Assembly (NCBI GenBank): GCA_003991915.1
Contig: RQTK01000179.1
Location: 284,635 to 348,634 of the forward strand
Direction of reading: 5' to 3'
DNA from: Elysia chlorotica
Taxonomy: Eukaryota; Mollusca; Gastropoda; Plakobranchidae
DNA: 64,000 nt
Part shown: piece after piece, positions 12,859 to 25,640 of the stretch
How positions within the stretch are numbered: the stretch's first letter is position 1
Layout: every line of letters starts with the position of its first letter
Notes under the pieces: generated by a model
Told to the model about the DNA's origin: nothing
The model's input: only the letters and a program-made list of their open reading frames with translations
The model's database searches: none
Program-made: the position numbers and the translations under genes

Positions 12859-15800
12859 ACACCTTCCCCAAAAAATGAATCTTCAAATATAGATTATAAA
12901 TAAATTAACTTATTTTGTTCAATATTTGCTAACTTACAAACAATGAAACATCTAATTTTTTTTTTTTTTAAACAGGGGGAGTTTGACTCTACCATTGCAG
13001 AGGCGAAAATTCTTGTGGTTGTTGACTTCTTTGCAACCTGGTGTGGCCCATGCAAAGCTATTGCTCCTCAGTTAGAGGTTAATAATTTTTAACTTTTTAA
13101 AAAATATTATATATGTGAGCAATGGTCCAAAGGAGCCAGTTTTAGAAATGAATGAATTAATTTTTAATGGTTTCTAGCGTGAAGATCATATAGCGTTTAA
13201 ATTTTTTCGTTACTGGCGTTTTTGTGATGACATGTCACATATGTAATTTGCCAAAAATCTTGTTGATTAAAAAAGATATATATTTATATAAAAAAACATG
13301 ACACATTTATCTAGCTCTTGTTGCTTTATGTACGCCAGAAAATTGTAAAGCCCAAAAAAAAAGAATGTTTATATATTTTCACAAAATTAAAGCGTGACAT
13401 GTCACATGAATGATGAACATTTCTGTAAAAGATTTTTTTTCTTTTTCCCATAAACCTAGAATCAAATGTCACAAACTTCTAACAAAGGTTTTGACAGTTG
13501 TCATTTTAAACTGATTTGCAACCCAAATAGATACTCTAGGTCCAGATGATTAAAGAATTAACCTCTATAAACCATCTGAATCAGTTAACTTATTAATCAT
13601 TTAAACATATAAAATTATATTTTTCTTGCACAAAGTCAAAGTAAAGAATCTCATGTGCAGGGCTGCTCTTCTGTTTGTTAAAAAAGTTGATGGTCAATCT
13701 TAAAAACCAAATATATATAGATCTACGGAAGCACTGTGTCTGACATGATTTTTTGACACCTAAACTTTTTTTCGTTCTGGAAAAATTTAGGGACATTCTT
13801 TCCTAGTTTACAGTAGAGTATTAGGCTCTCGGAGAGTCTCCTATGACCTAGTTTTAACCTTCTCTAACACCTAGCCCACAAGACGACCAAGTTATCAACA
13901 TGACAAAGCACACTTGGTGTGTGACACCTGCAGTCACATCAGATTGAGCATTTTTGTGTCGCAAAAATGTGAAAACTTGCGATTTTTAATCTCCTTTTGG
14001 TTTTAAAATTAAAAATATTCACCATCATCTAATCTAACCAAAGAACAATCTTCTTTTATAAAGTTTTGCTTACAAATATGCCAGGGCAAGTGTTCAAAGA
14101 AGTGACTATGTATCTATTCATACCTCATTTTTTTAGGTCTAAATTATGAAATAATTGTTTCCCATTAAAAAAACTGTTAAAAACTCATGACCAAATGCTG
14201 TCTATAGTTGTCTCTTTAAGATATAAGCTATTGATTAATTCAATTCCTATTAAAAAAGCTAGAATATTTAAAAGATTAGCTATACTTCTGAAAAGGACCT
14301 GTTCCCCCATGTATATATAAATGAACATAAAAAAAGATAGATCTTCTTAGGTCTTGGTTTACTCTAGCCTGCAATTTTTCTCTGAATAACTAATTGTCAT
14401 CGATAAGCAAAAGTAAATAACTAGATGTGCAGCCTTTATGTTAATTTTTTAAAACAGAGACATAATGTACTACAGTGTATACGTCACATGTAATGTGTAT
14501 AGGAATAGAGAATAAGTTTTGTATCAGCAGCAGCAACAATCACCTTAGAACACTTTTTTTTAAATTACATAACCAAGCAGGTTTCCTGTAAGCTTTATCA
14601 TGGGTCCAACAGAAATATGTGTATGTTTGTAAGATTAAATTCGCTTTAGTTAGAAAGTTACGTTTTACGCAAAGTATATAGATCTAGTGCAAGTTATAGA
14701 TTTCTCACTATTGATATTGCGTAAACAGTACAGATCATAGCCATGGGAAAGTAAAAAATCAACAAAAAAAATAAACCAAATGAATCTTCACAATCTGTTT
14801 GGTACTTCAATTTCATTTTTCTTGGTAAAGATTTATAATTTTTAGACCATCATTCAGGTGCCTAGATCATCATTCAATGTACCATCCCGTTTTTTCCCTT
14901 ATGAAAAGCCCATAAGTCCCCTGTGGTGTGGTAACTGAAAAAAAAAGAATGATAGTTATAGTAACATATTACAAGATTCCTTCCCTTTGACCACTCTCAT
15001 TTCTGAGAATGAAGGGGGTAAAGTTTGATCACAGACAGTACTGGTGTCTAGTGCCCCATCAACAAGTGTTGTGTTGATTCACGCGAGGGTATCTAGTGCA
15101 GCGTCTTGAAAAGGTTTACCTGGTCATTGTAATGTGAATGGGAGCAAATATCCCCAATCTGGGCTGATACCTGCATACTAGAGCAAGGTCAATATAGATA
15201 TGAGCCATTCCAAAAAAAAGTGTCCCCCAGCATGCATGTATTTTAGGAATGGCTCATATAGTCATAGGCTAGCCCTACCATGGTCCAATAAGTACAAAAC
15301 TGTTTACATGTACATGTTTTAGTTGTTGGGGTTTTTTTTTTGTTTTTTTTTTATTACTCGTATTAACTTTATATTCTGGCTGTCTGGATCATAGAAAAAC
15401 ATTGTGAATTGGTACACATTTAATTTTTTTGCTTTGTTTTTTTTTTTTTTAGTGTGTTAAAAAACACCAATTGCCCTTAAGAGGTTGAAAAAGTGTAACT
15501 CTTATCATTTATAGAAACATAGATAAATAAATTTAATCGAACTATGAAAAAGTCAACGAGAAAGAGTGATGTTTACAGGGCACAAGCTCATTTTGGCGAC
15601 TAGTGCCTGATTCAGCCTTAGTACCTCACGTATATGCATTAAAAAGATGTGTGTGTGTTGAAATTCAGAGAAGCAAATTTGTTTCGGTTAAAGTTATAAA
15701 ATAGTGGCTCATTTTGCTGTAATAGTTTTGGTATAACAAAAAAAAGAAAAGCTGAAGCTGTTCTCTTTCTTTAAATACTTTGCTGTTTCCTAGACTTTAT

Positions 15801-17267
15801 ACTTATAGAAGACAAAAGAGTATGGTTAAGTTAGCAGATGATGATGATAGGCGTTTTCTTCTGTAAACAATGAAACTACTCCTCTGTCTCTTAGGTTCTC
15901 ATCTTGCAGATGGTTTTCTTGGGGATACTTGCTCTATCTCAGTATCTGCATAAAAATTATTGAATAGTAAAAATCACAGAAATCATCAAACCGTTTTTTT
16001 CATTGATGGTTGAACCATTTCATGATTTTCAGACACTCCCTGATTTATTAGTCTCTTTTGCATTTGAATTATTTATTTAAATATATACTTAGCTTATCAA
16101 TACATTTTTATATGAGTTTACTGGTGTGGCTAACAATTTACGAAAGAATTATAACTAGTAACTACATAACTATTCACGATTGAAATTAAACACACACAAA
16201 AAAACAATCGCACAAAACTGTTTTCAAAGGGGGGCGTGGTGGACCTGAGGCAAGAACATCTGCATCCGATGCAAAGGGTCCAGGTTCGAACCCAGTTGAT
16301 TTCGCTCCCTACTATTTAGATCTGTGTCAGTTTAATGTGACTGGCTGAGACAGGAGTCATGGCATCCCCGTCCTGTCTCTTGTGTAGCCGGATATAAAAT
16401 TGTCAGATGTCAGTCTTGGGGCCCATCTACAATATAGTGCAGATGTTGGACGTCAAACCAACTAGAGAACCCAAAAGCTTATTTGTAGTTATTGTATAAT
16501 TGGCTTTGAGTCCAAACGTGTTTTTTCCATTTCGAATTACCCTTATAAAAAGAAAAAAACGTAGGTGTTGAAATGATGTGAGTGCTGTCTTATTTTTATC
16601 CACTTATGATCCACAGAAATGGGCAGATGAAATGGAAGGAAAGGTCTTGTTCGTTAAAGTTGATGTAGATGTAAACGAAGTAAGTTTTTTTTAGGTTGAT
16701 TTTAAACTGTATAACTTTACCTTCCATCATTTTTTTTTTTCATGGCTTTCCTTTAAACTGTTTTTAAAAATTGTGCAACTGGTACATTTTTATTTTTTAG
16801 CATTTTTTTTTAAATCAGATTGCAATATCAAGTTTCGTTTTGGGAATAACAAAAGTTATTTAAAAAAAAAAGAAATCTCTGTATTTTACTGAATACAGCA
16901 GGTCAAACCGGAACATGTATTGCTAGAAGTAAAGGATAGATCTAAACCAAAGCCGAGAAAATCATGTACGCTCTGTCTGGGCCAAGGCAATGCCAGGGGT
17001 ACCGCCACTCTTATTGAATTTTTTGTACTTGTAGCATTCTGTTTCATCTCTCTCTCTCTCTCGGATTTTGGGATTTCTAGCCGCTTCTTCAGCTCTCTTC
17101 TTTTTTTTTCTCCCTCTCTCAGCGTTCACGGTTCTTTTTTTTCTTTTTTTTCATTTATTTCTCTCTTTTTTATTTTTATTTTTCTTCTTTTTCTTTTCTT
17201 CTTCCTCTTCTCTTTCTCTTCTTGACATTATAAATGTACTACCGCCTCCTCTCTCTCCCAATTTCTT

Positions 17268-17316
<49 letters not shown>

Positions 17317-19129
17317 ATCTCTTTGGAATCTCAAAATTTTGATTAGCTGCTGTTTTTATTTTTTATGGATCATAAAGTGTCACCTCTAGAGCATTTAGTT
17401 ATTAATTTTTTTTCCTTTGGTGTATAGTTACTTCAGTTAATTAATTATTCATGGTAGTAAATTGTTCAGGATTTTTTTTTCAAACCCTGGTTTCAGCATT
17501 GTTTTATGATATGAAATTGTAAACGTGATTTGCAGTAAATTTATAGATCTATAATATTTTGTTTAGAAGTCGTGCTTTACTCAAAGAAGTAAAGTAGGAA
17601 AAACTAGTTTACATCAATTAAGTGATTGATACTTTAATATCATTGATATTTATTGGTTGATCTCCTTATCTGTAATTAATAAATAATGTTTGCTCACCAT
17701 GAAGGGTATTGCCAAGATAGATTTAAAATGAATACATTTAGGATCATTAGAAGTTAAAAAGAATATCTCTGACAATTAAACATATATTTTAGGAAACAGC
17801 AGAAGCAGCTGAAGTCAGTGCGATGCCAACATTCCACTTCTATAAAAATGGCCAAAAGGTAAGTTATCATTGTACATCTTATTTGTAGTCACACATTTTC
17901 CATTATTTTCTTGTAAAACATACACATACATGTACCTGCTATCTCTGATCAATAAGCATGTTTTCATACAAATCTAATTGTAAACCTATTGTTGTTGGTT
18001 TTTTTTATCATGAATCTTTACGTCTGTTGTTGTTGTTTTCTTAACTTATGTCATGAAATTGTAAAATGTTAATAGATTTAAAAACGCAAATGTTCATGAG
18101 AGCTCTGAGTTGTTTCACTTTTATTATTGCATCATTTAAAACAGCCTTGGATCCCGTGCACAATATAGCCTATAAAATGCTGATGGTGGAAGTTAAACCA
18201 ACTCAACTCAACCCGCTGTAGCTGTAGAAGTTCAGTTTTTCAGGCTGTTGCATTCCTTGTACATCATATTAGCTATGGAAGAATTGTTTCTCTGCACAAA
18301 TATTAAATAACAACTTCCTCTGTGTTTGGAGAAGTAAACCTTTTTCTCTGGTTTCTCTAGTCACTTGGTGTCTTTCATATTGGTTGAAGCCATTTCAAGA
18401 ATACCTCGTTTTGTTCTACCGTGTAACGCCTTTTATAGCTACCAGGGTTTAATTGACAAGAGAATGGGTGACTTGGATACAGCAGGAGAGGGGATGGAGT
18501 TCTGTCAGAAACCTTAAACGTGTACACCAGTCTAGACCCCAGGCTATGTCTCTACAAAGGATGTGAATTTGTAGTGTGATATAGAGTGCATAACAATGCA
18601 GCGGGTGCCGCTTAGGTATGCACTGCTGTACTTAAAAGGGAATGCATTGTCTAAAGTGTATTCAATTCTGAGTGATTAAAGATCAACAACAATGGAAAAA
18701 AAGGGAGAAGAAATCAGGGCAAAATAAAATGGCAAACAGTATTACAAGGCATGTGCTGCAGTGGAATCCTCAATGACAAAGAGGCAGGGCTAGATGACAG
18801 AGATGTGAGAAGGACATGGCAAAAGCAAACTATGGACAGGTAAACTAGGAAAATGTGCCCAACACAGAGATAGATGCTATTATGGTCTTTTTATAACACA
18901 CCAAGGATGGAGAGTAATGATATTCATGATACAAAATGCATATTAAATTTTTTTTCATATTATTAATTGGCATCTATGATCAGCCAGTTACAAGATAGTT
19001 AAGAAAACATACATATATATACATTGCAGTATTTGATAGTTCTTTAAATTTTGTTGTCTTCTGCAGATTGATGAGGTTGTTGGGGCCAACCAAACTATCC
19101 TTAAAGAAAAGATTACTTCCCTCCAATAG
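11886..19129 (+). CDS. TXN: Thioredoxin, copy 2 (complete, five exons)
   Basis: Complete cytosolic thioredoxin of 107 aa. Coding exons are 11886-11915, 12976-13077, 16617-16679, 17793-17858 and 19067-19129 (TAG), all in phase 0 with GT/AG borders. Exon 1 encodes [10 protein letters not shown]. Exon 2 carries [15 protein letters not shown] with the redox-active WCGPC, exon 3 KWADEMEG and KVDVDVNE, exon 4 the cis-Pro loop [14 protein letters not shown], and exon 5 LKEKITSLQ. Exon structure matches copy 1 exactly, and stretches of intron are still alignable, so the pair arose by a tandem duplication of more than 7 kb. Differences from copy 1 are mostly conservative (CGPCK here, CGPCR there). Copy 2 introns hold SINE insertions absent from copy 1. 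No disabling change is visible. Confidence 0.96.
11940..12175. repeat. Degenerate AGATCT/CTAGAT tract
   Basis: More than a dozen overlapping copies of tagatctagatct and one-base variants in the first intron of thioredoxin copy 2. The motif is its own reverse complement, so the tract can fold on itself. A similar cluster lies at 28620-28745. Confidence 0.75.
12796..12864. repeat. Poly-C tracts followed by (CA)n
   Basis: Two C runs broken by acttttct, then about ten CA dinucleotides, inside the first intron of thioredoxin copy 2. Similar C or G runs occur at 24042-24056, 24541-24560 and 43590-43668. Such runs are error-prone in sequencing. Confidence 0.9.
16229..16466 (+). mobile_element. tRNA-derived SINE, full-length-like copy (+)
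   Basis: It starts ggggggcgtggtggacctga, resembling a tRNA 5' half with a box A-like segment, and has a box B match ggttcgaaccc near 16291. The body includes actggctgagacaggagtca and the 3' part ends ggacgtcaaaccaact. It aligns along its length with the minus-strand copy at 27549-27804. It lies in intron 2 of thioredoxin copy 2. Polymerase III transcription is inferred from the two boxes. Confidence 0.75.
17041..17310 (+). repeat. CT-rich low-complexity tract with (CT)n core
   Basis: Pyrimidine-rich sequence in intron 3 of thioredoxin copy 2, with pure CT at about 17277-17310. The 101- and 92-residue open frames across it are low-complexity artefacts. Confidence 0.85.
18148..18213 (+). mobile_element. 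SINE 3' fragment
   Basis: Sequence cccgtgcacaatatagcc ... gttaaaccaactcaactc matches the 3' end of the SINE at 16229-16466 and has a CAACT-type tail. Flanking intron sequence is alignable with copy 1 near 6960-7000, where the insert is missing, so it landed after the thioredoxin duplication. Confidence 0.7.
18744..18853 (+). other. Intronic block shared with thioredoxin copy 1
   Basis: Partner of 7392-7504, at the equivalent position of the last intron. About 95 percent identical by eye, against about 84 to 91 percent for the coding exons compared. The shared forward frame ends [12 protein letters not shown] then TAA in both. Confidence 0.6.
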
Positions 19130-19410
19130 CTGCCCAGTTGTTTTTTTTATCATGTATCATAAATTTGCAACCAAGTATGTGTAACTGTATTGTATAACCA
19201 GCTTTTTAAAATCCTTTTTTTTTCTGACTATACCAAGGATTAAAAAAGTAAACATTTTAACAACAAGAAGTATATAATTACACCAGAGGTGGGAATTTAA
19301 AATTTAAAAAAAATTCCATTGTCCTTTTGTTTACATTGTCAAACATTTGTTTTTGTTGTATAATGTACCAAAGGAAGCTTTTAGACGTAAATTGGGAAGC
19401 CTAATATTGT

Positions 19411-19416
19411 AATAAA
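19411..19416 (+). terminator. Polyadenylation signal, thioredoxin copy 2
   Basis: AATAAA about 280 bp after the TAG at 19129, followed by a GT-rich stretch (gtgggggagagttttt). Likely mRNA 3' end near 19440. Confidence 0.55.
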
Positions 19417-19439
19417 AAATGTGGGGGAGAGTTTTTCAA

Positions 19440-20369
19440 ACTTCTTGTAACATTTCTTGGTAATCCTTTAACATTTTGTGAAGAAGTTAACTGGTTTTCA
19501 GTACACCTTCATGTGCATGCTAATCTTTATGGTGCTTCGAAGTTATAACGATCATTGGTACATATTTACAATATATGAATGATTATAAACTAGTACACAA
19601 ACATTTTTTTACAATTATGGTACCATATTATAGGAGAAATGAATAATTAAATAATGAATGAAATCTTATCACTATCACTCAGAGACGAAATGACCTTTAT
19701 ATAAAGCCATTAGGTTTTTCCCCTTTTATTAGTTTAAGTTGTTGACCAAAAGCACACATTTTGCAGAAGAGATAACGTAAACAAAGATTGTTGCTGAATC
19801 TAATTTGCAAGCACTGGCATCAGCTTTTGTTTTGTTTCAAACTTATTGATTTAATAAATTTATCTATTTGCAAACTATTTTTTCCTTTTCAATGACTTTT
19901 TTGTTGGTGTTTCTTGTTGGTAATACTTTTAATTTTAAAATAACTTTACATACTTTCTTTCAAAAATGTTTTTAAAGTTCTCGGCAATCGTAATACTTAA
20001 AGTTACATAGGCCTCCAATGTGAATAAGGATGGTCAAAATTTAACTTCAAACCGATCTAGTACTAGTACTAGAACATGCTGTTTATATGTGTGGTTCATT
20101 AAGAAAAACAGTCAATACGCCACATTATGGTAGATTCTTCTAGTCTACTATTTACTAAAGAAAACCAGCAATCCATCAAATTAATGTATTTTTGCAAACA
20201 TTTCTTAAAATTGAAGGCATTGGTCATATAAAGAAAAATTAAAGTTTATGATCGGAGAAAGAGAAGCCATGTCATTCACTTAAATTTTGTTGTAAAAAAG
20301 AACCTTAATGGTGGTATGACTCGAGTGGGATGTCTAGGATGTTCACATTGATATTATACTGCCGGTACG
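19440..20369. other. Intergenic, no gene seen
   Basis: AT-rich unique sequence without recognisable exon or repeat family. The early part resembles the downstream flank of thioredoxin copy 1 (tatatgcatgc/tgtgcatgc and aggagaaatgaataatta words), suggesting the tandem duplication extended past the gene. Confidence 0.4.
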
Positions 20370-20460
20370 TGAACTGACAGTGAGTGACACTGACCCAGCC
20401 AGTAGAAACTTTAGGATTCAAATATCAGGCCTCCTGCATTGGGGACGAAGTGTCAAACAC
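20370..20460 (-). mobile_element. Diverged SINE fragment (-)
   Basis: The words tgacactgacccagccagtag and gattcaaatatcaggcctcc align with tgacaccgacccaaccagtag and the box B region of the SINE at 27549-27804 in the same orientation. More diverged than the other copies. Confidence 0.45.
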
Positions 20461-20970
20461 AAGCACATCACACTCCCTATCTAAACAAAAGCACAGTAAA
20501 AAAAATTTGAAGTGTTAATCAAATGTTTTTTTTTTTAACCTCATGTTATTCATGAATATAAAATAATGTAAATGGCGAATTTAAATGTTGGCATAATTTA
20601 GATTATGTTTACGATTGATGCATTGTTTTAATTGTTGATTTTAGCCTTTAAGTTTAACTGTTTAAGAATTTAAAAAAAAAAAAAGCAAAACCTCATTGCT
20701 TGCACAAAGCCTAGATCCACATTCACGAGGACCATTAGATTTTTTTTTCAACTGACACATGCGAGTTTAATTCCGAACCCAACCAGCACAAGTAGTAGTT
20801 AACCGACGATTTCCATGGTCACAACTCGCTACTGGTTATTGGACACAATTTTGATAAGTTGTTGCATGTACTTTTAAAGTTCTTTCCATTTATTGTTAAT
20901 CATCTGTTAATGTGGGTAGAAATATACATTTTAATGATGAAATGAGTAATTTTTCACAATTTAAAGAAGA

Positions 20971-20973
<3 letters not shown>

Positions 20974-21034
<61 letters not shown>
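20974..21034. repeat. (CT)n microsatellite
   Basis: About 30 CT dinucleotides, followed by a short CA/CG run. Confidence 0.95.
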
Positions 21035-21038
<4 letters not shown>

Positions 21039-21039
21039 C

Positions 21040-22280
21040 GAAGACACACACGCGCGCACCACGCAAATCCTTTCAGACCGATCTGTAGGTGTAAACAAAA
21101 ACGATAAAATTAACACTGTGCAATCATGTACATGAAATAATTATGCCTAGGGCGGAGAATGGTATTAACTATTATTCGACCCAATCAAATGTGGCTGCTC
21201 CGTTAATCATGTTTTGCCTGAGGTTACGGTATCGTCTACGAATAGTCTTTAGACCCTGCCCAAACACAGCGACCAGGGCGCATTTGGCACTCAATGGAAA
21301 CTTTTATAGTATAATAGGTTGGACCTGGAGCAAGTTCATTGGCATAATATTGTGCCACACATCGCACTCTGAACTGGGCTGATCTCTTTTAATTCACAGT
21401 GCGACAAACCATCACAGAATGATGCTTTGGGTTCAGCCCAAACATCTAATTAGTCGCAATTACAAGTACGTTGTATTGTGTTGTATGTTCATTAATTTTG
21501 TATCAATTTTACCTGTCTTTATCTCTTTTTTTTCACAATTAGTATTAAAAACTGTTATTCAGGTGGGGGCTTTTTTTTACTCCAAGTCCACAATGGGGGT
21601 GGGGGCGGGGGGCTAAAAAGGTTCTGTTCTATTTGTTAATCACTTCCTTCTTCTGTCCTATTTTTTGCTTGCGTTCACAGTGTATTAATGTTGGTGAGTA
21701 ATTGTACCTGTCGCACCCGTACTCACAGTCATAGACATTTAGTACAAGTCCAGTTCATTTGGCATAGGTACATCTTTTTGTTTTCGTTTTGCAGCCAACT
21801 ACTAATCTCATTTCTTATGTGCAATACATTGATGGGCTACAACATGGTTATAATATTGCCTAATAATTGGTCTTGACAAAATAGGCTGGCACATGGCTTT
21901 GACATAATTAAAAAATCTCATTTTGGACAAAAACTATTTTCAAAATGTGTATTCCCATTCCAAGTTCAGCTTTAAAATGGTAATTGTTCAGAAACGTTGA
22001 CTTTTATTTATTTATTTGCATATGTATGCAATTACTGAACCAGACCAAATGTAGAAACTGCTATAATAGTAGAAAGAAACGCCTTAACCTTTTAACACCT
22101 TATGTTATTCTATTAGACCAAGAAAGGTTTTTGGTAAAAATTAAGTTTTGAAATTAGAACAGAAAGTACACTGGTAGTACATTTGTAGTAGCGCGACAAC
22201 GTAAGTCTTGAGATCAGCGCTAGCCTGCAGCCTCCGGTCATTGAATCAATCAATTTTGTTTAGATATAGGACAATGCCTT
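21040..22280. other. Intergenic, no gene seen
   Basis: Several open frames of 60-95 codons occur but none shows a recognisable domain or splice-linked continuation. Includes a G-rich run near 21591-21612. Confidence 0.4.
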
Positions 22281-22290
22281 GCACCATGGG

Positions 22291-22640
22291 TTATATCATT
22301 ATCAATATCAATAATGGAGTGCCGTGCCGGTTGGCATTGGTGACTATGTTCCTCCACGTCTCTCTGTTCTCGTATTTTACAATCAGGTCGATCCCTTTGT
22401 TTCCACCGATCCATATTCCCAGCCCGTCCCAGATCTTTTCTCGCTGTCTACCTCGCAGTGCTCTCACTCTCTTTAATTCATTTTTCCTGTTGTAACAATC
22501 TCTTAAAATTATGTCTGCGCATGGCATGGCCAGCAAACCTATGGGGGATTTATCCTCTATTATCCGTGAGACTACATGTATCAGCATTTTCCGTTTTAAC
22601 CACATCTCAGTTGCTCTAAAATTAATGTTTCTCTAGCTTC
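22291..22640 (-). mobile_element. 3' end of a non-LTR retrotransposon ORF2 (-)
   Basis: The minus strand encodes EMWLKRKMLIHV, GRQREKIWDGL and ETWRNIVTNANRHGT, the typical C-terminal order of a retrotransposon polyprotein downstream of the RT. The frame is open for about 104 codons but lacks all upstream domains, so it is a 5'-truncated dead copy. Confidence 0.65.
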
Positions 22641-22665
22641 TAGTATCATGTTTAAGTATCGTTGC

Positions 22666-23790
22666 CGATACCAACGCTATCGAAGAAGATACATTATCGG
22701 AAATCTCTCCCTGGACGCTGGAAAAACCAGGAAGCATTCTTGACCTGACAGCTCTCCAGGAGGACAAAACCCCTCCAGATAGACAAAAGTATGAACATCT
22801 TTCAGACCATTTTACTTTTCACTGACGTGTCTAGAGATGAAACCTGCGTCGTAGCTGTCTGCCACTCGTTATCAGCAGATAAATACTGCGGGGTGGTATT
22901 TACTGCGGAAGCAGTTGCGATGTACATGGCACTCGACACTGTCTGAGTGTCTCCACCTCAAGAAAGGAACATTTTTAATCCTCTCTGACTCGCTTTTTCT
23001 GTTGAAAGCGGTCGGATAGGCAAACTTTAAAATAAAAATAAAAACTTCACATATCAAAAAAGTTCACGAACTGCAGCAAAATGGTAAGAAAATTACTCTC
23101 TTCTGGATCCCCAGTCATGTTTGAATTGAAGGAAATGAAATGGCTGATGAGCTCGCCAAGGTCGGGCTCGAACATGGAACCTACTCAGGTTCAGATACCT
23201 GCATCAGATGGAAAGCCAGTTGTACATAAGTTTATAAGAGAAAATTGGAAACGCGATGGAACAACCTGACCAACAGCAAACTGCACTATCTCTAACCACA
23301 TTTAGATCACTGGGCGGGGATATCTCAGGCTAGAAGACGAGACCAGGTTGTACTTGATCAAGTCCGACAAGGACATCCTCATCTTACTCACGCCTTTCCA
23401 CTGAGAGGGGAAGAGCCTCCACAGTATCATACCTGCAACTGCCAGTTAATCATAAGTCACATTCTGGTTGACTGTTCACTTTCTCACCGGGAAAGAAATA
23501 ATTACATGTACCTAGCTTCCAAACCATTAGAGAGCATATTAATTTATGTTAGTCCTCAGCGCCTACTAGTACTAAGGTATATGAAGGACATTGGTGTGTA
23601 TAATAAAATTTAACTTTAATAATTATACACATGGATCTTTCAACTACTGCATATACCCTTTACTTTTATTCAACCTTTTTATGTAAAATTTTAATGCTTT
23701 TTTTTTTTACCACACTGAGAGATAAAGGAGTCACCGTTGCTACTACATGTACTACTAGTGCAATCTATTAACTGAATTAGGACACCATGG
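22666..23790 (+). mobile_element. I-clade (Nimbus-like) retrotransposon, 3' part only
   Basis: Same family as 3777-5830. The RNase H-like segment reads LLFTDVSRDE ... YCGVVFTAEAVAMYMALD, here with the catalytic-type Asp kept, followed by WIPSHV and the Cys/His region in broken frames. The 3' end aligns with 5340-5830 (ccattagagag, gaaggacattggtgtgta, gagataaaggag words). The RT is missing and stops interrupt the rest. Confidence 0.75.
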
Positions 23791-24041
23791 GCTTAATGTA
23801 GCAGTTACAGTGATGATGTGCCGAAAAACAAACTCACTCCCTCGCTGCCGTATGTAAGTACTGGATGTACGTGGCGCCAGTTTTTGTAGTCTCACATTAA
23901 GTGCCATTTTGCTATTAATTTTGCTATGAATAAGTAACATTGACATTTTAAAGTCTTGTTTGTCTTTTCCTATTAATGACACTGGAAATATCCCACAACC
24001 ATGAGCTGGAAAAAAAAAACCCAAAAGGTCAGGAAATAAGG

Positions 24042-24056
24042 GAGGGGGGGGGGGGG
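24042..24056 (+). repeat. Poly-G tract
   Basis: A run of about 15 G between two retroelement relics. Confidence 0.85.
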
Positions 24057-24113
24057 CACAGAATGTGAATTACATAAACAATTAGATTTATAAGCCACAT
24101 CACGAACATTCTG

Positions 24114-24480
24114 TTGTGGGGGATAATGATGAGGGCTCGAAGTAAAATTAAACCCGAAATTGTACTATACCAGTGTGGATTTGTCGAGGGCAAAGGGACA
24201 ACAAATCAATGCCATCTATATATTGGAAACAACAATTTTATGTGGCAAATCCAGGAAGACGTATTTCTCTATCTATATCAAATTATACAAAAGCACTCGA
24301 TCCAGTGTGATACCAGCACATCATGCAATTGCTTGAGAACATCAACATAGACGGGAATGATCTTCTTGGGATAACCATAACTTTACCTGATGCATTAGTT
24401 ATCGGATACAGACGTTTTTCAATACTTTTTTTTTCAATTAATGAAAGAAGTGTAATCATAGTACAGTGCAGACTGCAGTA
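24114..24480 (+). mobile_element. Reverse transcriptase fragment (+)
   Basis: The forward frame gives KIKPEIVLYQCGFVEGKGT, the conserved RT block around the QxGF motif, then in a shifted frame LENINIDGNDLLGI. Later RT motifs are absent. It belongs to a different element type from the I-clade relics (KPEI..QCGFVEGKGT pattern). Confidence 0.65.
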
Positions 24481-24540
24481 CAGACCACCATCTTATTTTA
24501 GTTTATACAAAGATCTCACCAGAGGCAGTGTATAGAACAA

Positions 24541-24560
24541 CCCCCCCCCCCCCCCCCCCC
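24541..24560 (+). repeat. Poly-C tract
   Basis: About 20 consecutive C. Confidence 0.9.
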
Positions 24561-24899
24561 CGAAAATACATAAGATCAATGCTAAAAATACAGTTAAACA
24601 AATGAGATGTGGACAGCTATTCAAGCAGACATTTATGGTTCGGCAGTGCTGCTTTTGGCACTTGTATAGTTTTATGAGAGGATTGCATCGCATCTAATGA
24701 TACACGTATCCTACTAATCCCTAAGGCATTCGTTGCATACAAGAATAAACCATAAATCACACTAAACCAATGCAACTCGCAGAGCCTAAGCTTCAAAAAT
24801 AACAAAGAAAATGACTTACTAACAGTAATTGCTACTGGGAGAAACTGTGGACGGAAATACAAGAACTCTGAAGAAGCCCTTGATGTCGGCAATGAAAGA

Positions 24900-25640
24900 A
24901 GATGTAAGCCTTAGACCCCCAGACCAGCAAGCTTGCCCCTTTAAAAATTAATGGCAATTACGGACAAAAACCAACAGACCAAGAGATGGGAAGAACATTA
25001 TTTAACTCACTATGCTATGGAAAAAGATAAGAAGCGTTGGCGCAGAAATAATCCAGCTCTCAGAAATGACAGAGCTAGATATAAAGCCAACTGAAGACGA
25101 ACTATTGACAACTGTTGAATGGAAAAGCCCCAGGTCAAGACAAAATCCATGCAGAAAGTATGAAAGAATACAAGGAAAGTCTTTTACCTCATATCTATAA
25201 ACTTCTGATAAACTGTTGGAGACATACGCAGGCCAGGAGAGAAACCTCAGAGCATTCATTAACGCAGGGAGAACATGAAGATTAGCACAGTGGTATTTTT
25301 AGCAAATATTATTTCAAGCATATGTACCAGTACCATCTTATGCAAGAGGCGATTCAAGTGGCTGGGGCAGGCACTTGACACGAATGGACAAAAGCCGCAT
25401 TCCGAAACAAGTGCTCTTTGGTCAGACGGCTACCGGAAACGAAACCAAAAGGAAAACCCAAGTTCACATTCAAGGATAATTAAAAGAACAGCATGACTAA
25501 ATTCAAAATAAATGTATCACTGGCTGAGGTCAGAGCATCTTGGAAAGCAAATGTGACAAACATAAGAATAATATAATCAAGGGTCTTAAGGCAAAACATA
25601 AGAGAAGAAAAGAAACTACAACCTAGCCTTGCGGCAAATG
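24900..25640 (+). mobile_element. Internally deleted non-LTR retrotransposon (+)
   Basis: The 5' part has TDKNQQTKRWEEHY and ELDIKPTEDELLTTVEWKS, typical of the linker and start of an RT domain. After about 25260 the frame jumps to the C-terminal type RFKWLGQAL ... QKPHSETSALW and a basic QKENPSSH stretch. The RT core with its catalytic aspartates is gone. Its order relative to 24114-24480 is wrong for one element, so they are separate insertions. Confidence 0.6.

Noticed and set aside
16229..16466. Genuine tRNA gene
   Set aside because: Box A-like and box B motifs are present but no cloverleaf closes, and the sequence continues into a SINE body shared with other copies.
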